Origin: Mugil cephalus
Taxonomy: Eukaryota > Chordata > Actinopteri > Mugiliformes > Mugilidae
Reading direction: 5' to 3'
Length of the DNA: 64,000 bases
Assembly (NCBI RefSeq): GCF_022458985.1
Contig: NC_061783.1
Location: 15,631,913 to 15,695,912, forward strand
Shown: positions 38,201-50,056 of the stretch, in pieces
Layout: every line of letters starts with the position of its first letter
How positions within the stretch are numbered: position 1 is the first letter of the stretch
Made by a program: the position numbers and the translations under genes
Notes under the pieces: model-generated
Database searches by the model: none
What the model saw: the letters and a program-made list of their open reading frames with translations, nothing else
What the model was told of the DNA's origin: nothing

Positions 38201-41200
38201 CCGATCCATGCTGTTAAGCCTCCAGTCTTAACAAACTGCAAACCTCATCAGCGCTCGGACAGACCTCGCTGTGGGGAAGGAATGATGTGGGAGGCAGAGG
38301 GATGAGTGGGATGACCACGAAGAGAGAGGGGGAGGAATCCTTATGCAGTATGGGGCACAGAGAGGAAGTGAAGGGACATGAATGCACTTCTTACGTTCAG
38401 TAGGAGGCATGTAGGTTGGCAGCGTGGAAGTAGCAGAGCAGATGTCAAGTACAAAGCTGTGAAATGGAAATAATACATGAGAGAAAGATGGGGGGAGTGG
38501 GGGAGGGGGCAAGGTGAAAGGACGTGGTAAAAGTGGAGAGGGCGGCGGAAAAGGAAGATGGGAATGAGAAGAAAAGAAAGACATTGAAATTTTAAGCATT
38601 TCACCGCTCTAATGCTTTCATCGTAAAATATAAATAATAGTAGGTGTTATGAGGTGATGAGACTCCTTCCTGTGCAGATATAATAAGAATGTCTTGAGTT
38701 GTTGAGTTATCAGTCAGATATTGTTGCATAATTGGTTGGAAGATGATACAAGATTGTGTCATACTGTATATGCATGACGCATTTGGAACTTTAAAAATTT
38801 ATTTTCATAGTTCATTAAACTTTTTCCTCATAGTAAAGGACTCGAATTAAGGGATTACGGTACAAAAAAGAAGTGAGAGGCAGGTAAAGTTCTAGCCAGC
38901 AAACATGTCTCAGCTCACAGCTCATGAAACCAGTTTTGCAAAACTGAGCTTTCTATTCTTTTTTTAGCTCGTCAAAAGCTCTCGCTGTTGCATTGTTCTC
39001 CAGATGCTTCTGTTTGTCCTCTTGCGTGCCACCGGTTTCAATCCGTTTTGCTTGTGTGTGTTTAAGACGCTTTTCTACAGCACAGTCAGTACAGTTACTA
39101 CGGTCATTACATAGGAACAGCGACACAGTCCCAAATCTCAACTCAAGTTATTGAGGTCGCAGCAATGCTTTTCGTAACTGGTAGAAAAACGGACCTAAAA
39201 ATGAACTTAAGATAAAAATAGAAACTGTTGTCTAGCGAACTGGACCTCCTTCAACATTTTCTACTGCAGTATGCTGAGGTAGGGACTTAACCGGCAAGGG
39301 ACTGGCAATATCTACCAAGCAGCTATTAATACTCACGTGAAGACCATAATAAGCCTGATAGGTGGTTTTTGAACCAGTTCTGCTTTTCAGTTACGTGCAA
39401 AGGTGTTAGTACAGAAGAATAGCAGGTGATTGTAACGGTCAGATCTGTCACGTCAGTCATTTCACATGGAAGGTCCTTTAAACACATGTGCTACTTCCTG
39501 GTTGAAGACTTGATGAACAGAAACCTCTGTGGTGTGCTGGAGCATGTTAGAGAATGAAGGTCTGGTTTCTCAGAATTGGCCATTGGTGTGTGTATTCATT
39601 ATTAAATTAATTAGAATTTTTTTGCGCATGTGGATATGAGGAGTTCTGGTTCAGTTAATTATTCTGAAAACATAAGGACTAGCCCACTATGCAACCTGAC
39701 CTGCTGTGAACTGAACCCAAGCATATTACAAATGTCGCTGCTACCACTTATCTGAAGAAAAGATATAAAACCATTTAAATCATCACGATGGTTCAGCTTG
39801 TGGAGCAAATAGCGGCTAATAACACAGACGGTCAAGCTCCATCTGTTCACTTGTGAATAACAGCAAATGCGAAGTCGCCCTCACCTGGCGCAGGCGGAGT
39901 GTGAAGGTACACCTCCTCGCTGTACTCCCCGTAGCCCGCCTTGTTGCAGCCTCTCACCCGCAGCACGTACACGCTGTCCATCTCCAACCTGTCAATCACA
40001 GCACTGCTCCCACTCACTTCGTCCAGACGCTGCCAGCCCCAGCGGGCGGCAGACAATCCCCCTCTGATCCCACCTCTGGATGCCCCTCCTGGGACCACGC
40101 CCCGGCGCCGATACTCCACAGAAAAGTGCCAGGCGGGAGCAGACTCCTGGGGCAGTCGCCAGCACAAGAAGAGCTGGTCGTAGGCCAGCGTACGCTGGGT
40201 ATCAATCACTGGAGCCAGGGGAGCTGTGATAAGATCGGGTTTAATGTAGCTTCCACTCACATTAGGAAATTTCACATTTACTTCACTAGACAAAAAAAGG
40301 CTTCTTCTACGTCTTCTCCTCAGTTCCTCCCTTCCTTATCTTGTACCTTTCCACTATCTCCATCCTCATCCTTGCCTCTCCTCACCCGTCCTAAGAGCAC
40401 TCCCTTTTCCTTTTCTCACCCTGGATGAAGTTCAACTCCGTCAGGAATTTGAGTTCTTTGGAGACGTCCAGCTGGAAGTGTCTGAAGGACGGATCCGCAG
40501 CTAGAGTGAAATGCTGGAGATTTTCAATTGCTTTACTCAGCCTGGTTCAGTGGGGAAGAAGGAAAGCATGTGTTAGAGGACTAGGGGACGAGACAGTGTT
40601 TGTGTGATGCCTTCATCAGAATGGGTGGGAGGGTGGCATAGATGGATGAGGTGGGAAGGAGAAGAAAAGAAAAAGATGATTGCGAATAAAACAGCACATC
40701 AGTCCACGCACCAGTTTATTTTAGAACATATTTTGCCCGAAGAATTAGTTTTGAACTATTTTCATCTGCAGATCAACTGACATGGTGTTTGTAAGAGCCG
40801 GGGCCGTGTGCTGTAGCAAGCAGCCACTATAGAGGTCTACTGCACGGCGCATCAGGGTTTGGATAAAGCTACTAGCCATAACATTATAACCACTGACAGG
40901 ACAAGTTAATAACATTGATCGTCTTGTGACAGTTCAGAGTTCAGCTGGGAAACTTTTGCACCTGGCATTCGTGTGGCAGAAACCGGACCACACGCGCACA
41001 CCCCATAGCAATGACACTCCTTGATGGCACTAAAAAGATAAGATGTTTTTTTGCGTACCAAGATGTTGATGTGGCCTCCAAATTTACTAGATTCCAATCT
41101 GGTCAAGTATCTGTGGGATGCACTAACAACACTGTGTTGCCAGACACCACAGGACACCCTCAGAAGGACCATGTCCATTCTCTGATGCGCCACAGCTGTT

Positions 41201-42117
41201 TTGGAGGCACAAGGGAGACCTACACATTAGGTGTACCTATTAGGTAGTTGGTCATAATGTTATGGCTGACCGGTGTAGCTATTAATATTAATTCATTACA
41301 GCTTTCATGGGAGCATGCCCCGTTTCACACAAATTTAACTTCATAGAGCTAAGTTTACGACTTTCACATGATGTCAGTTGTTGCAAGCCATGCAGAGAAG
41401 AATGTGGAAGAAGAGCCAATGTTTTTATGCAATTAAAATGTTCAGAAAGCCAAGCCAAAGTTGAACAAAAGGAAAAACCTGTTATGAGTCTGTCGAGCAG
41501 CCTGCACAAAACAGGGTTGGTCAGTTTCTTTTAATAGCTCCTGTGTGAACGCCATGAGTCCGGCATGTTCCATCAAGCCCCGTCTCTCCGACACCTGAGC
41601 GGCCAACGCCTCGCCTCGTTTCTGCCGGGCCGCCTCCAGAGACTGGGTGAGAGATGCGTGGCGCTCTGCAAGAGCGGCTGTCAGATCCCTGATGCTCTGA
41701 GCTAGCTGCTCTCTGGCAGACACGCTGTTTACCTGGGGACGAATTACACGGACGGACAAGGTCGCACGCATGAGCCTGGTATTCAGGACGACTTGTAACG
41801 TTTACCTTTAATCAAAAGACACAAAAAAAAATGTTGCGCAGTCTCCTCTGATATCAAACAACCTTTGCTTTGCATTTGTTTATGGGGCACGTTGATGGTG
41901 CTGTGTGAAAAGCACGATTTACAATAGTTTCCTACAGCAGAGTAAGGTCTTAGGTACTTTTATGTTAGCATGGGTTACAAGTAGGGATGTCCGATAATAT
42001 CGGCCAACTGATAATATCGGCCAACCGATAATATCGTCCGATCTGTTCATATCGTTATCAGTTTTACCACCGATAATTAAAACAGATAATATAATGCCCG
42101 GGTTGTGCTGCTGCGTG

Positions 42118-42149
<32 letters not shown>

Positions 42150-45100
42150 TGTGGGGTCCTGAGACATTTACTGGTGCGGAATTGATGACCTTATCAAACC
42201 GCACCCGGACCCAAAACAACAACAGAGTGTAGCTAGTGTGGCTAACAGGTTGCTTGCTCACTCGTTGGCACACAAAATTAGTCTTGGCGAAAAAAATTAA
42301 AAAATGCCTGCATATATCGGTATGCCATATCGATTGATATCGGAATCGGAAATTAAGAATCTTGCCAATATCGGCTATCAGATATCGACAAAAAGTCAAT
42401 ATCGGACATAGTTATAAGTTTTGCAAGTGCACAAAAGGACAGAAAAAAAGTGGAGAACAGGTTTGACCACAAAGGTTGCGTGAACAAAGGACAATCGACA
42501 GATACATTGGCAGATACAACACAGTAACCTACTGAACAGTCCACAGTTAAATATTTTACATGTTTAAATATTTCAAAAGAATAATAATTTAGAATTATTT
42601 CTGTTAACTTTAAGGTCCAGTTTCTGTAACCCAGTTTCTGTATTTACGTGTCATTTAGCCGCTCACTGGTTAATTCAGTTTTTAGCAACATTTTGTCAGC
42701 TACAAGCGTTAATCACCTCAGTCTGAGTGATGCCACTCTCCAGCTGGGTAATCTGAGCCAGAACTGTGTCCTGGTTGGACAGAATGTAGTTCATCTCTTT
42801 CGTAATCTTCTCCTGTCAAATTAACGGCAGAAACACGACATGGAAACAACAAATGGACACAGATTAATAGTTTCACAGAGACTTGCATTCACTGCTCGGC
42901 GTTTAACATCGTAAGCTGACTTTTATTGCCCCTACATCACTTCACTTTATCTACTACTAAGTAATCATAATTTATTTCCAAAGTGCAGATGTAGCCCAAT
43001 ACGTGCAGGAAACAATCCATTCAAACGATGCTATCACCATAGTACATGAACCGCAAATGATGAATCCCAAACAGAATCAATGTCAAAGCTATCCCTCTAT
43101 CTCTGTGTGTTGCATTTGCAAAAACTGCCAAGTTCAGGGCCGTACCTTCAGCGCTTGGTATGCCTGGGCGACTGGGAGGATTTTGTGCCCAGTGTGGATG
43201 CGGCGCAGTTTGCAGAGCGGGCAGAGCAGACGCTGACATGACCTGCAGTAGAACTGCAGCTTCTCCTGGTCATGCTCGGGACAGGTCAGAACCTGAGGGG
43301 GAGAGTCGAGTTAAAATTAAGAGTAATGTAACTGACAATCGGATTGAGAGGGGCGTTGTAAAACCTTAGATAATTCATTTACTGGTAAAAAGAAAAACAA
43401 CAACAACAACAAAAAAATAGCGCCTAATAAGCATGTAAAAGCTTGATCTGATATTTTCTCTCTGAGCTCTCAGTTTGCCGGAGGGTCAAAAACCATGGCA
43501 GTGACAAAACTACTAGTTGTTGCTAGTCGAGTTGAAGAAACATTGTTCTTCTAAATGTATCTGCTGTCTTTGAGTCTCACAGTACCTTTGGTCTGAAGTT
43601 GAGAGTAGGCAGGATATGTTCATGTTGTGCCCGTGGCGTACCCCATGGGTGATAGAGCTTGAAACACTCGTTGCAGAAATTGGACCTGCAGTCGGCGCAG
43701 CCCTTGGTGGCCTCCAGGGTTTGAGGGGGCTTACAAAACTGGCACATCACAGCCACGCTGCCCAGGCTCACTGTGTGCCTGTACCTGGTGGCGTAAAGAC
43801 AAGGCAGGAAGAGTAGAAAGTGAAGCAAGATTTTATTTACACTTCTGTTATCTAGCTATCTCCTGCTGTGACTGAACATATTTTATTACGGGTGAACTGT
43901 CCACCCAACAAACACGTAAAGATAAAACTGCTTGGCCACCCTAATCAGAGTCACGAAAAGCTGCAGAATGTGCCGTGTGAGGATTGAGGCAAGCAGGTGA
44001 TAAAGTGCTGCTTACAAAGCTGCTACACTGTGAAAAGTGTGGGTTGCTACGGTATGTTTCCGTGCACGTTGAGCAGGATTCTTCAACGGTTCAGCTGCTC
44101 CAGGATAACAACAGTCTCATTTGGACATGTTCCTAAACCTTCTGTTTCTTCGGGTGTAAGTCTTCTATTTATTTATTTATTTATTTATTTAATTTTTGGC
44201 TCTTACCACCATATGCACTCAAGGATGATATCGCCACATGGGAGTTTTGTGCATGTCTTCGCACTTTTCTTTTTTATTGATCAGAGTGTGCAGCATCTAC
44301 CTCTCCACTATACGCTCCAAAGTTAGATTGCGCAGACAGTCGGTAAGGCCCTTCTCTCCCAGTTCAACATCTCGTCCGCAGGGGCTGCAAGGAAACATCA
44401 TCACCAGAGGCGGGCCCTCCTTACGACGTCGCCCTGGGTATGTCCCGTGACCGGGGGATCGCTGCATTGATGGCGAAGGCGGATGAGGACCTTAAACCAA
44501 GAAGGAACGATGTTTATACAAAAATAAATCATTTCTAGATTGCTTCTGTTTAAATGACTTTTTATTTTTTTTGTTTTTTTTGCACCAAAGATTATAAAGA
44601 GAAAGACCTTAGGAAGAAATCAAACCTGATCGCAGCACGCGGTCAATGGGTCGCTGCTCGGCTTTAGGTGTCGGCCTGCGTGCCTGACGAGGCGAGCGGG
44701 TGTTGGGAGTGGAGGCGGGGGAGTTGGGTTCTGGCGGCAGCTCCGGAGGCGGGTAGCCATTTGCCACCAAGACCTCAGAGGCACACAGGAGGCAGACGCT
44801 GTGCTGGCATGGCAGGACCACGGGCTGTTTGACGATGTCTTTACACACGGGGCAATGCAACTCGTGCTCCAGGCTCTTCATGTTAGACTGTTGGAAGCAA
44901 ATTTCACCACACGGAGAAACAAATCGGGTTGGAAAGAAGTGTAACACGCAGGTAGTGCTTGCGATGTGGGGTCAGAATTCTGTCACGTCCCGATACTTCA
45001 CAGACTGGATTCTCGCTTCCGTGGATTTACTGAGACACGGTCGCACTTGCAGGTGAGAGGCAGTAACACAGTTTCACAGAAGATAATGGGGCTGAACTTA

Positions 45101-47113
45101 AATAGAGAGAGGTGCTGTGCAAAGGCCGTCGCAAACCAGCGACATAGGGGTGCCATTCTTGTTAAATATGTATAAAGATCAGACATTAATTATTCAAGCG
45201 CTGCATCCCTTCAATCACAACCCTGCGTGTGAACGTCAGCTGTTTAGGCCGTGGCCATATACAGGATACTTCTACATTTATTACAGTTTTCTGACTCGAC
45301 AACTTCAATTAAATGTGTATTTTAAACAGTGCAACAGTTACACCGGGCCACAAATGAGCACGGGCTCAGATGGGCATTCGTAAAGGCCATAGATGCAACA
45401 TCCATGCACGGTAGAGATGCAGATGGCCTCCATGGTGACACAGTACACACTGCTGTAGTGGCGGGGTAACTATGCATAATAATACAGTGTAGACACATAG
45501 GGGGTTACAGCTAGGACAGTCTGTTAGTCAGTCTACAATATCTCAACACAAAACAAGGTTTGATGAGCGATTTGTGTCTTTCTGTGGCGCTCCGAATCCA
45601 GTCAGTGGCAGGCTCAAGGACGTGGACATGACGGAAAAGGACACTGGCTGTTGCAGAAAAACGTGACTTCAACACCTGCAATCGTTCCAATTACCTAGAG
45701 GAATGGCATGGCTAAAGATCACGTTCATTATCATTTTAGTTTCCTGGTACGTGTGATCATCACTCAGGCTTTATGCTCAGTCAGTTAGTGCTGCACATGA
45801 GCAGCACATTAAATATTCAGTCATAGGGTGGCCAGCCTCCCTTCACGGATGCCCTTGACACACAACCCCAACCTACAGCCTAAAACTGTTGCAGGGCCTC
45901 AGACATTCAGGGGACGCTTCAAAACAGCAGTCAGCAACACAAACAGACTGACTGTGCCGCGTAGGGATTTTGTGGAATTTCTCACTGTGATGTGATGTGA
46001 TGTGATGTGATGCAGCATCAGGACAACTTATCATCTCATAGTTGAGACAGAATTAGGCTTCTGCAAGGAAAGCTACAACACTAGACATACATTGAGGCAT
46101 AAAGTTGGACAAACTGGATTAATTTAAACAACCTACTCCTTGAGTCCACTTGAGTCTTTCTGTGTCATTCTCCAATGTCAGCTCCGGCCTGTCTTTTCTT
46201 TCCCCCTCCAGCAATTTAGCCTACTCCAGTCTACTACAATTCCCTGCTATCTATACACAGCGAGGCAAACTGTGGCCCTCTGCATCCACCTATAACGGAA
46301 TGTGCGCGCTGCTACTGCCGAGTCCGGCGTGTTGAAGGCGTATAACCGGCGACAGCAGCGCATCCTTACCTTCACCTGGAATCTAGGCGCCATGACAGTA
46401 GACTACGTGTGTCTACCTCCAGCTTCAAGAGATCTCGGTCTCGGAAGGAAGGAAGGAAGGGTGGGAGGGGTCTGAGGCTTTACATCGCGAACATGCGAGC
46501 ACCTCCGGTAAGATGGTGTCTAGAGGAGAAGGGCTATAGCGGCTGATTCGAGCGTATGAAAAGATGCTGCACCTTATGCAGGACTGCTCCAATCTGGGAC
46601 GCGCTCTACGTGCACTACTAAACCTTGGTCCCCACTGTGGTGTACGTGTCTGATATTTTAACCCTATAGCGGACTATGCCACCAGCAGCAGCAGCAGCAG
46701 CATCCGCACACATTTTTTTCCTCCTGCATCTCGTATCCATGGAAACAACCATCCTACATGAGCCCGAAAAAAGAAACGTGTCATTTCAGTCAGCACCTAA
46801 GCTTTTTTTATCATTTGACTACCGATTGAATGCAAACAGTGTCGGACAGTGTTTTCGAAGGAATTCTGTGCACGGATTAGCAATATTTCCTCGGCCCCAG
46901 GCAGTGCGGTGAGGCATAAGAAATATGGGCCCATGTCAGGGAAATGTTGGGTTAATTCGGCGTTTCATTCCAATAGGACGGTCGAGAAAAAATTAAAGCG
47001 TTCGCCGTAATATCAACGTGAATTCAGCGACAGCACAAAAGCAGAGAGATACTTACGCTGATGCGAACCAAAGCGTCCATCGCTGTGGCTGATTTTAAAT
47101 CCATCTCTGCCAT
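35232..47113 (-). CDS. trim46: TRIM46, axonal microtubule-associated tripartite-motif protein (12 coding exons)
   Basis: Coding exons, in transcript order: 47057-47113, 44626-44887, 44301-44490, 43586-43784, 43146-43292, 42717-42812, 41479-41732, 40420-40541, 39885-40223, 37555-37784, 35903-35970, 35232-35673. The sum is 2406 nt (801 residues; human 759), and all phases agree. Domains: split RING from Cys31 ([11 protein letters not shown]) to about 140 ([12 protein letters not shown]); B-box1 about 180-225 ([19 protein letters not shown]); B-box2 about 240-280 ([23 protein letters not shown]); coiled coil about 286-395; COS-box region about 395-442; fibronectin III about 443-555; B30.2/SPRY about 556-790. 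From family knowledge it bundles parallel microtubules in the proximal axon and helps set neuronal polarity; the RING suggests E3 ligase activity. The start [19 protein letters not shown] matches the human N-terminus near MDALVRIS. Exon 10 ends in a GC donor. Transposon remnants lie in three introns. Identity is very secure along the whole length. Confidence 0.96.
37110..37140. repeat. Perfect 31-bp palindrome (14-bp arms, 3-bp loop)
   Basis: CATAGGTACATGCA, then TCC, then TGCATGTACCTATG: the arms are exact reverse complements. It lies in trim46 intron 10, immediately beside a transposon remnant that starts at about 37141. Confidence 0.95.
37141..37486 (-). mobile_element. Mosaic Tc1/mariner-like remnant, copy B
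   Basis: The left part (to about 37310) carries 'gccaccctttgcagcaacaa' and 'aattgttgtaattcagccac', typical of one teleost Tc1-like element that carries its transposase antisense. The right part (about 37310-37486) matches copies A, C and D, ending in a 'tggttttaatgttgtggctg' terminus. Two families therefore abut, either by nested insertion or by deletion between neighbours. No intact frame remains. Confidence 0.55.
40868..41279 (+). mobile_element. Tc1/mariner-like non-autonomous element, copy C
   Basis: The left end reads 'tagccataacattataaccac' with a related inverted right end 'cataatgttatggctgaccg', giving clear terminal inverted repeats of at least 20 bp. Inside, 'ccagacaccacaggacacc' and 'ggcacaagggagacctacac' correspond to the C-terminal end of a Tc1-type transposase, but most of the frame is deleted. 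It lies in trim46 intron 7, opposite in orientation to the other three copies. Confidence 0.65.
41982..42410. mobile_element. hAT-type MITE in trim46 intron 6
   Basis: The left end TAGGGATGTCCGATA and the right end (reverse complement TATGTCCGATATTGA) are terminal inverted repeats. The target duplication is 8 bp, GTTACAAG on the left (41974-41981) and GTTATAAG on the right (42411-42418), differing at one base. The body is rich in repeated TATCGG motifs and has no transposase. Eight-base duplications and this end sequence fit a hAT-derived family that I recall as widespread in teleosts. Confidence 0.75.
42121..42149. repeat. (CTG)n trinucleotide repeat
   Basis: About 9.7 perfect CTG units lie inside the hAT-type MITE in trim46 intron 6. 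They are non-coding here; the Ser/Gln-rich frames crossing it are not genes. Confidence 0.9.
45986..46012. repeat. (TGTGA)n short tandem repeat
   Basis: About 5.4 units of TGTGA lie in trim46 intron 1, about 360 bp downstream (in transcript sense) of the candidate alternative first exon. Confidence 0.85.
46370..46393 (-). CDS. trim46: Candidate alternative trim46 first coding exon
   Basis: On the minus strand, ATGGCGCCTAGATTCCAG and GTGAAG encode MAPRFQVK and run into a donor GTAAGG. The 24-nt frame ends in phase 0, exactly as the main first exon does, so it would join exon 2 ([10 protein letters not shown]) in frame and keep the full RING. The ATG has G at +4. Upstream sequence is moderately GC-rich. 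No transcript evidence is available, and the exon is short enough to arise by chance. Confidence 0.4.
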
Positions 47114-47846
47114 TTTATTAAAATAGCTGCTCGCCGTTTTCATCATCTGGAGATATTTAAGTCACAGCCCAAGGAGCACATATTAACGACGCAAAAAAAG
47201 AAAAATAAAAAAAAAATACGACTGTTATTCCTTTGGATTATTATTTATTATTATTACTATTATTATTAGCGTTTAGCAATTTTATTTCTTTTTTTTTTGT
47301 CAAAAGATAATCGATCTGGATATTTTTACGCACAAAAAAATGAAAGAAAGAAACACGAATAAGCATCCAATACTATATTATTACGCGTACAGGAATAAAA
47401 AAAAATAACCCGATTTCTTAATTTGCTGTTGAGGACAATCCACGCTGAACAGGCTAGTAAGAGATGCCTGTGGCTTTTTCATCCTCACCCAGACATACCC
47501 GCCCCCTACCCTTCCTTCCCACCCTGCACCGGATGCTTTCAAAGGATGTGGCACACAGCGGACTGAAAGCTGGAATGGAGGGGAGAATCACTCTGCATCT
47601 GGTATTTTTAAATCAAACTGTTAAATCCACATCGGTCCTGAAATGGTAGTCACTATGTAGTCTGAAAGTTGTTTTTTTTTTTTTTTTTATTATTATTATT
47701 ATTTTTTTTTACTATTCAAGTAGCCTAGTAGATCTAAAATATAATCCATAATATAAAATAGAATGAACTGCTACGGATAAATTAAGCCACCTAACAAAAT
47801 GAATAAAATCAGACATTGCTATCCTTATCCAATAGTAATCATTTAT

Positions 47847-47850
<4 letters not shown>

Positions 47851-47888
<38 letters not shown>
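47851..47888. repeat. Poly-A tract (38 A)
   Basis: This is an uninterrupted A homopolymer, placed next to a LINE-like remnant. A retroposition tail is possible, but the remnant reads antisense, so the link is not certain. Confidence 0.9.
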
Positions 47889-47889
<1 letters not shown>

Positions 47890-47904
47890 ATAGGAAAGTG
47901 TTTT

Positions 47905-48125
47905 GTTGCCATTGTTCCCATACAAAATAAATTATAAAAGAGTCTAAAGTGTTAAGAGTGACCAACACAGGCAGGAATGACCTCCTGTGGTGTTTTGTGG
48001 TACATGTCGCTAGGATGAGTCTATTGCTGAAGGTACTCTTTGCCAGTGTGTTGTGGAGTGTTTGGGAAGAATTGTCTAGGATGGTCTTCATTCTTGCCAA
48101 CATCCTCCTCTTGTGACACGGAGTC
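47905..48125 (-). mobile_element. LINE-like remnant (antisense)
   Basis: The plus strand reads 'caggaatgacctcctgtggtg', 'gttgtggagtgtttgg', 'gtctaggatggtcttc' and 'catcctcctcttgtgacacg' in this order. That is the order of a very common teleost sequence with 'ggaatgacctcctgtagcgctc' and 'cattgtccaggatgg', taken to be the 3' coding part of a non-LTR retrotransposon read backwards. It is diverged and partial. Confidence 0.5.
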
Positions 48126-48519
48126 CAGCTCCATCCCTACAACATCTAAAATCTGAGTTAAAATTGAACAAAACGTCCAACAGAACAATGCGTTTCATCC
48201 AAGACACAGAGTATCACTGAGATAACTTTTGAGAGCCACACAGCCATATCCAGATCCATTACTTGAGCAGAAGTTCTTCTAGAGGGATCTATATTTAACT
48301 TACATAATGGCTCCATTCAGGGGATCACTGTTGTTGTTGTTGACTCTGAGGCTGTGGAGCAGGTTTGACTCACATAACTTGAATGATAGAAGATAACAGT
48401 GCAACTGAAAAACTCACAGTGAAAAGGCCATAGTCACATTGGAGAAGTCATGAGTAAAGTAGTTTCCACTGGTTCTTCTTTTAACCTAATTTTAATAATG
48501 AAACACATAGACGTGGCTT

Positions 48520-48880
48520 GGAACAGAGACGGTAGTGTGTTTCATGCACAAGGCGGACTCAATGTGCTTTACAAGAGGTATACATAGTTACAATACAAAC
48601 AGTTACATAAAAATCAGTTTGGAATCAATTGAAAGGTATAGGTGCAAGTAAACAATCATATGTATGCCATTTTCACCACATACACACTTAAACTCACACA
48701 ACCACACATGCATACACGCACGCACGCACACACACAGCTCAGCAGAAGGCTGTAGAAAAAAGATAGGTTTTTAATCTGTTTTTGAAGATGGCTACTGATG
48801 TGGCATGTCTAACTGTGTCAGGCAAGGTGTTCCATGCCAGATCTTCTGCTACATGCCCAAACCAATCCAATGTAAATAGC
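48520..48880. repeat. Weak interspersed repeat candidate
   Basis: The stretch has 'ctcaatgtgctttacaag', 'ggctgtagaaaaaagat.ggtttttaatctg' and 'ggcaaggtgttccatgccag'. Their order is like that of a common teleost repeat (gtgctttacat ... gaaggctgt ... gttccagagc). It holds a short CA-rich tract. Class uncertain. Confidence 0.4.
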
Positions 48881-49121
48881 TGCATAACCATACCAGCAAA
48901 CCGGCACAAGGGGTTTCTTTGAATACTCTGCGCAACTTTTGTTGATATTAGTAAAGGATCAGTCTCAGGTGCTTCTTGTTGTAGATGCCATTAAATGACT
49001 ACTGTCTCAGTGTTTGCATGCTTTAATCTTACTTAAATCCCAAGTACTTGCTGCACCGGATCCCTCAACATTCTTCAAAGGGTGTGTGCGTTAGTGTTGG
49101 AGAGCTTACCACCTCCTCTTG

Positions 49122-49128
49122 TATTTAA
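49122..49128 (+). promoter_or_regulatory. TATA-like box of the first S100 gene
   Basis: TATTTAA lies close upstream of the presumed first non-coding exon, whose donor is ACAG|GTAGGA at 49181/49182. It is a variant TATA box, and the start site is inferred. Confidence 0.4.
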
Positions 49129-49483
49129 ACCCACACAAACTGTGTGATCCTCACTCCGTGGAATCCCTTTTTTGAATACAGGTAGGAACACATTTTATGT
49201 TTTTTGTGTGTGTGTTAACTTTATTCCAGCGTCGTTGCAATAACATTGATTTACGATTTGATTTGATGTCCCGTATTTAAAGGTCTATTGTTGATTTTGT
49301 GTCAGACTGCTGCCGTCATGCTTTTAATAAATGCCCTTCATGTCTTATGATTCAGGTACTTCCTCCAGTGAGACTGCCTTACCCTCTGACAGGTATGTAA
49401 ATGTTCTGCATTTGTGTTTGTCTCATTGACATTCAAATAATAACATGATTGTTATTTGTGGTTTTGTTTAACTGTTCACAGTT

Positions 49484-49968
49484 ATGGGTTTAACTTCCCT
49501 GGAAGGAGCTTTGGCTCACATGATGATTGTCTACAGTTCATATAAAGGGGACAATGGTAAATTGTCCAAAGAAGACTTCGGGAAATTGTTGAGAACGGAA
49601 ATGCCTCTATTTACCAAGGTAAGGAGAATCACTGAATGCACAAATAACTTATCCACTTGTAAATCACTACCATGTAGCATGAAGCAAATTAAATTGTTAA
49701 AGAAATGCATTAATAAAATGTCCTTATCACTCTGTACAATTAAGTCTGTGTACTTCACGACAAAGCTAAATAGGAAAAGGCAAAGTGAAATTTGAGTTCT
49801 TATTTGTGTCCTCCGTCCATGCAGGGCCCTAACCCAGATGAGCTTTTCCAACATGTGGACGGAAACAGCGATGGGAGTGTGGACTTCAAAGAGTTTGCTA
49901 TGATGATTGCTTTGTTTGCTTGTATGCACCATGAAGCCCTTGAAGAGGCGATGAAATCTGTGAAATAG
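49484..49968 (+). CDS. S100 calcium-binding protein, S100A10-like first EF loop
   Basis: Two coding exons, 49484-49618 and 49825-49968, encode 92 residues. Two non-coding exons precede (about 49130-49181 and 49356-49392), with good donors and acceptors. The N-terminal half reads YSSYKGDNGKLSKEDFGKLL. It aligns without gaps to human S100A10 in the shortened first loop (about three residues shorter than S100A1), so this loop probably does not bind calcium in the usual way. The second EF loop DGNSDGSVDFKE is canonical, unlike the degenerate one of S100A10, and should bind calcium. Helix IV is short and ends EEAMKSVK. S100 proteins act as homodimeric calcium sensors; the partner here is unknown. 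An ATTAAA lies at 50051. The exact fish orthologue name is not certain, so no symbol is given. Confidence 0.93.
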
Positions 49969-50050
49969 TAATAATCTGCCATGAATCTGTAAAACACTAG
50001 AGAAAGGAAGCAAACGTGTGGTCTGACCTATGTGGTTTTACAATGCAGTA

Positions 50051-50056
50051 ATTAAA
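50051..50056 (+). terminator. Polyadenylation signal ATTAAA of the first S100 gene
   Basis: ATTAAA lies 83 nt past the stop codon at 49968, a normal distance for short S100 3' UTRs. Confidence 0.6.

Larger units (their letters stand above)
47114..49110. other. trim46 upstream region to first S100 gene
   Basis: It contains the trim46 promoter side (47114-47500, AT-rich with A- and T-runs), a 38-base poly-A tract, a LINE-like remnant (47905-48125) and a weak interspersed repeat (about 48520-48880). No gene was seen. Confidence 0.5.

Noticed and set aside
42064-42399. Ser/Gln-rich frames over the CTG run near 42121
   Set aside because: They are repeat artefacts inside a hAT-type MITE.
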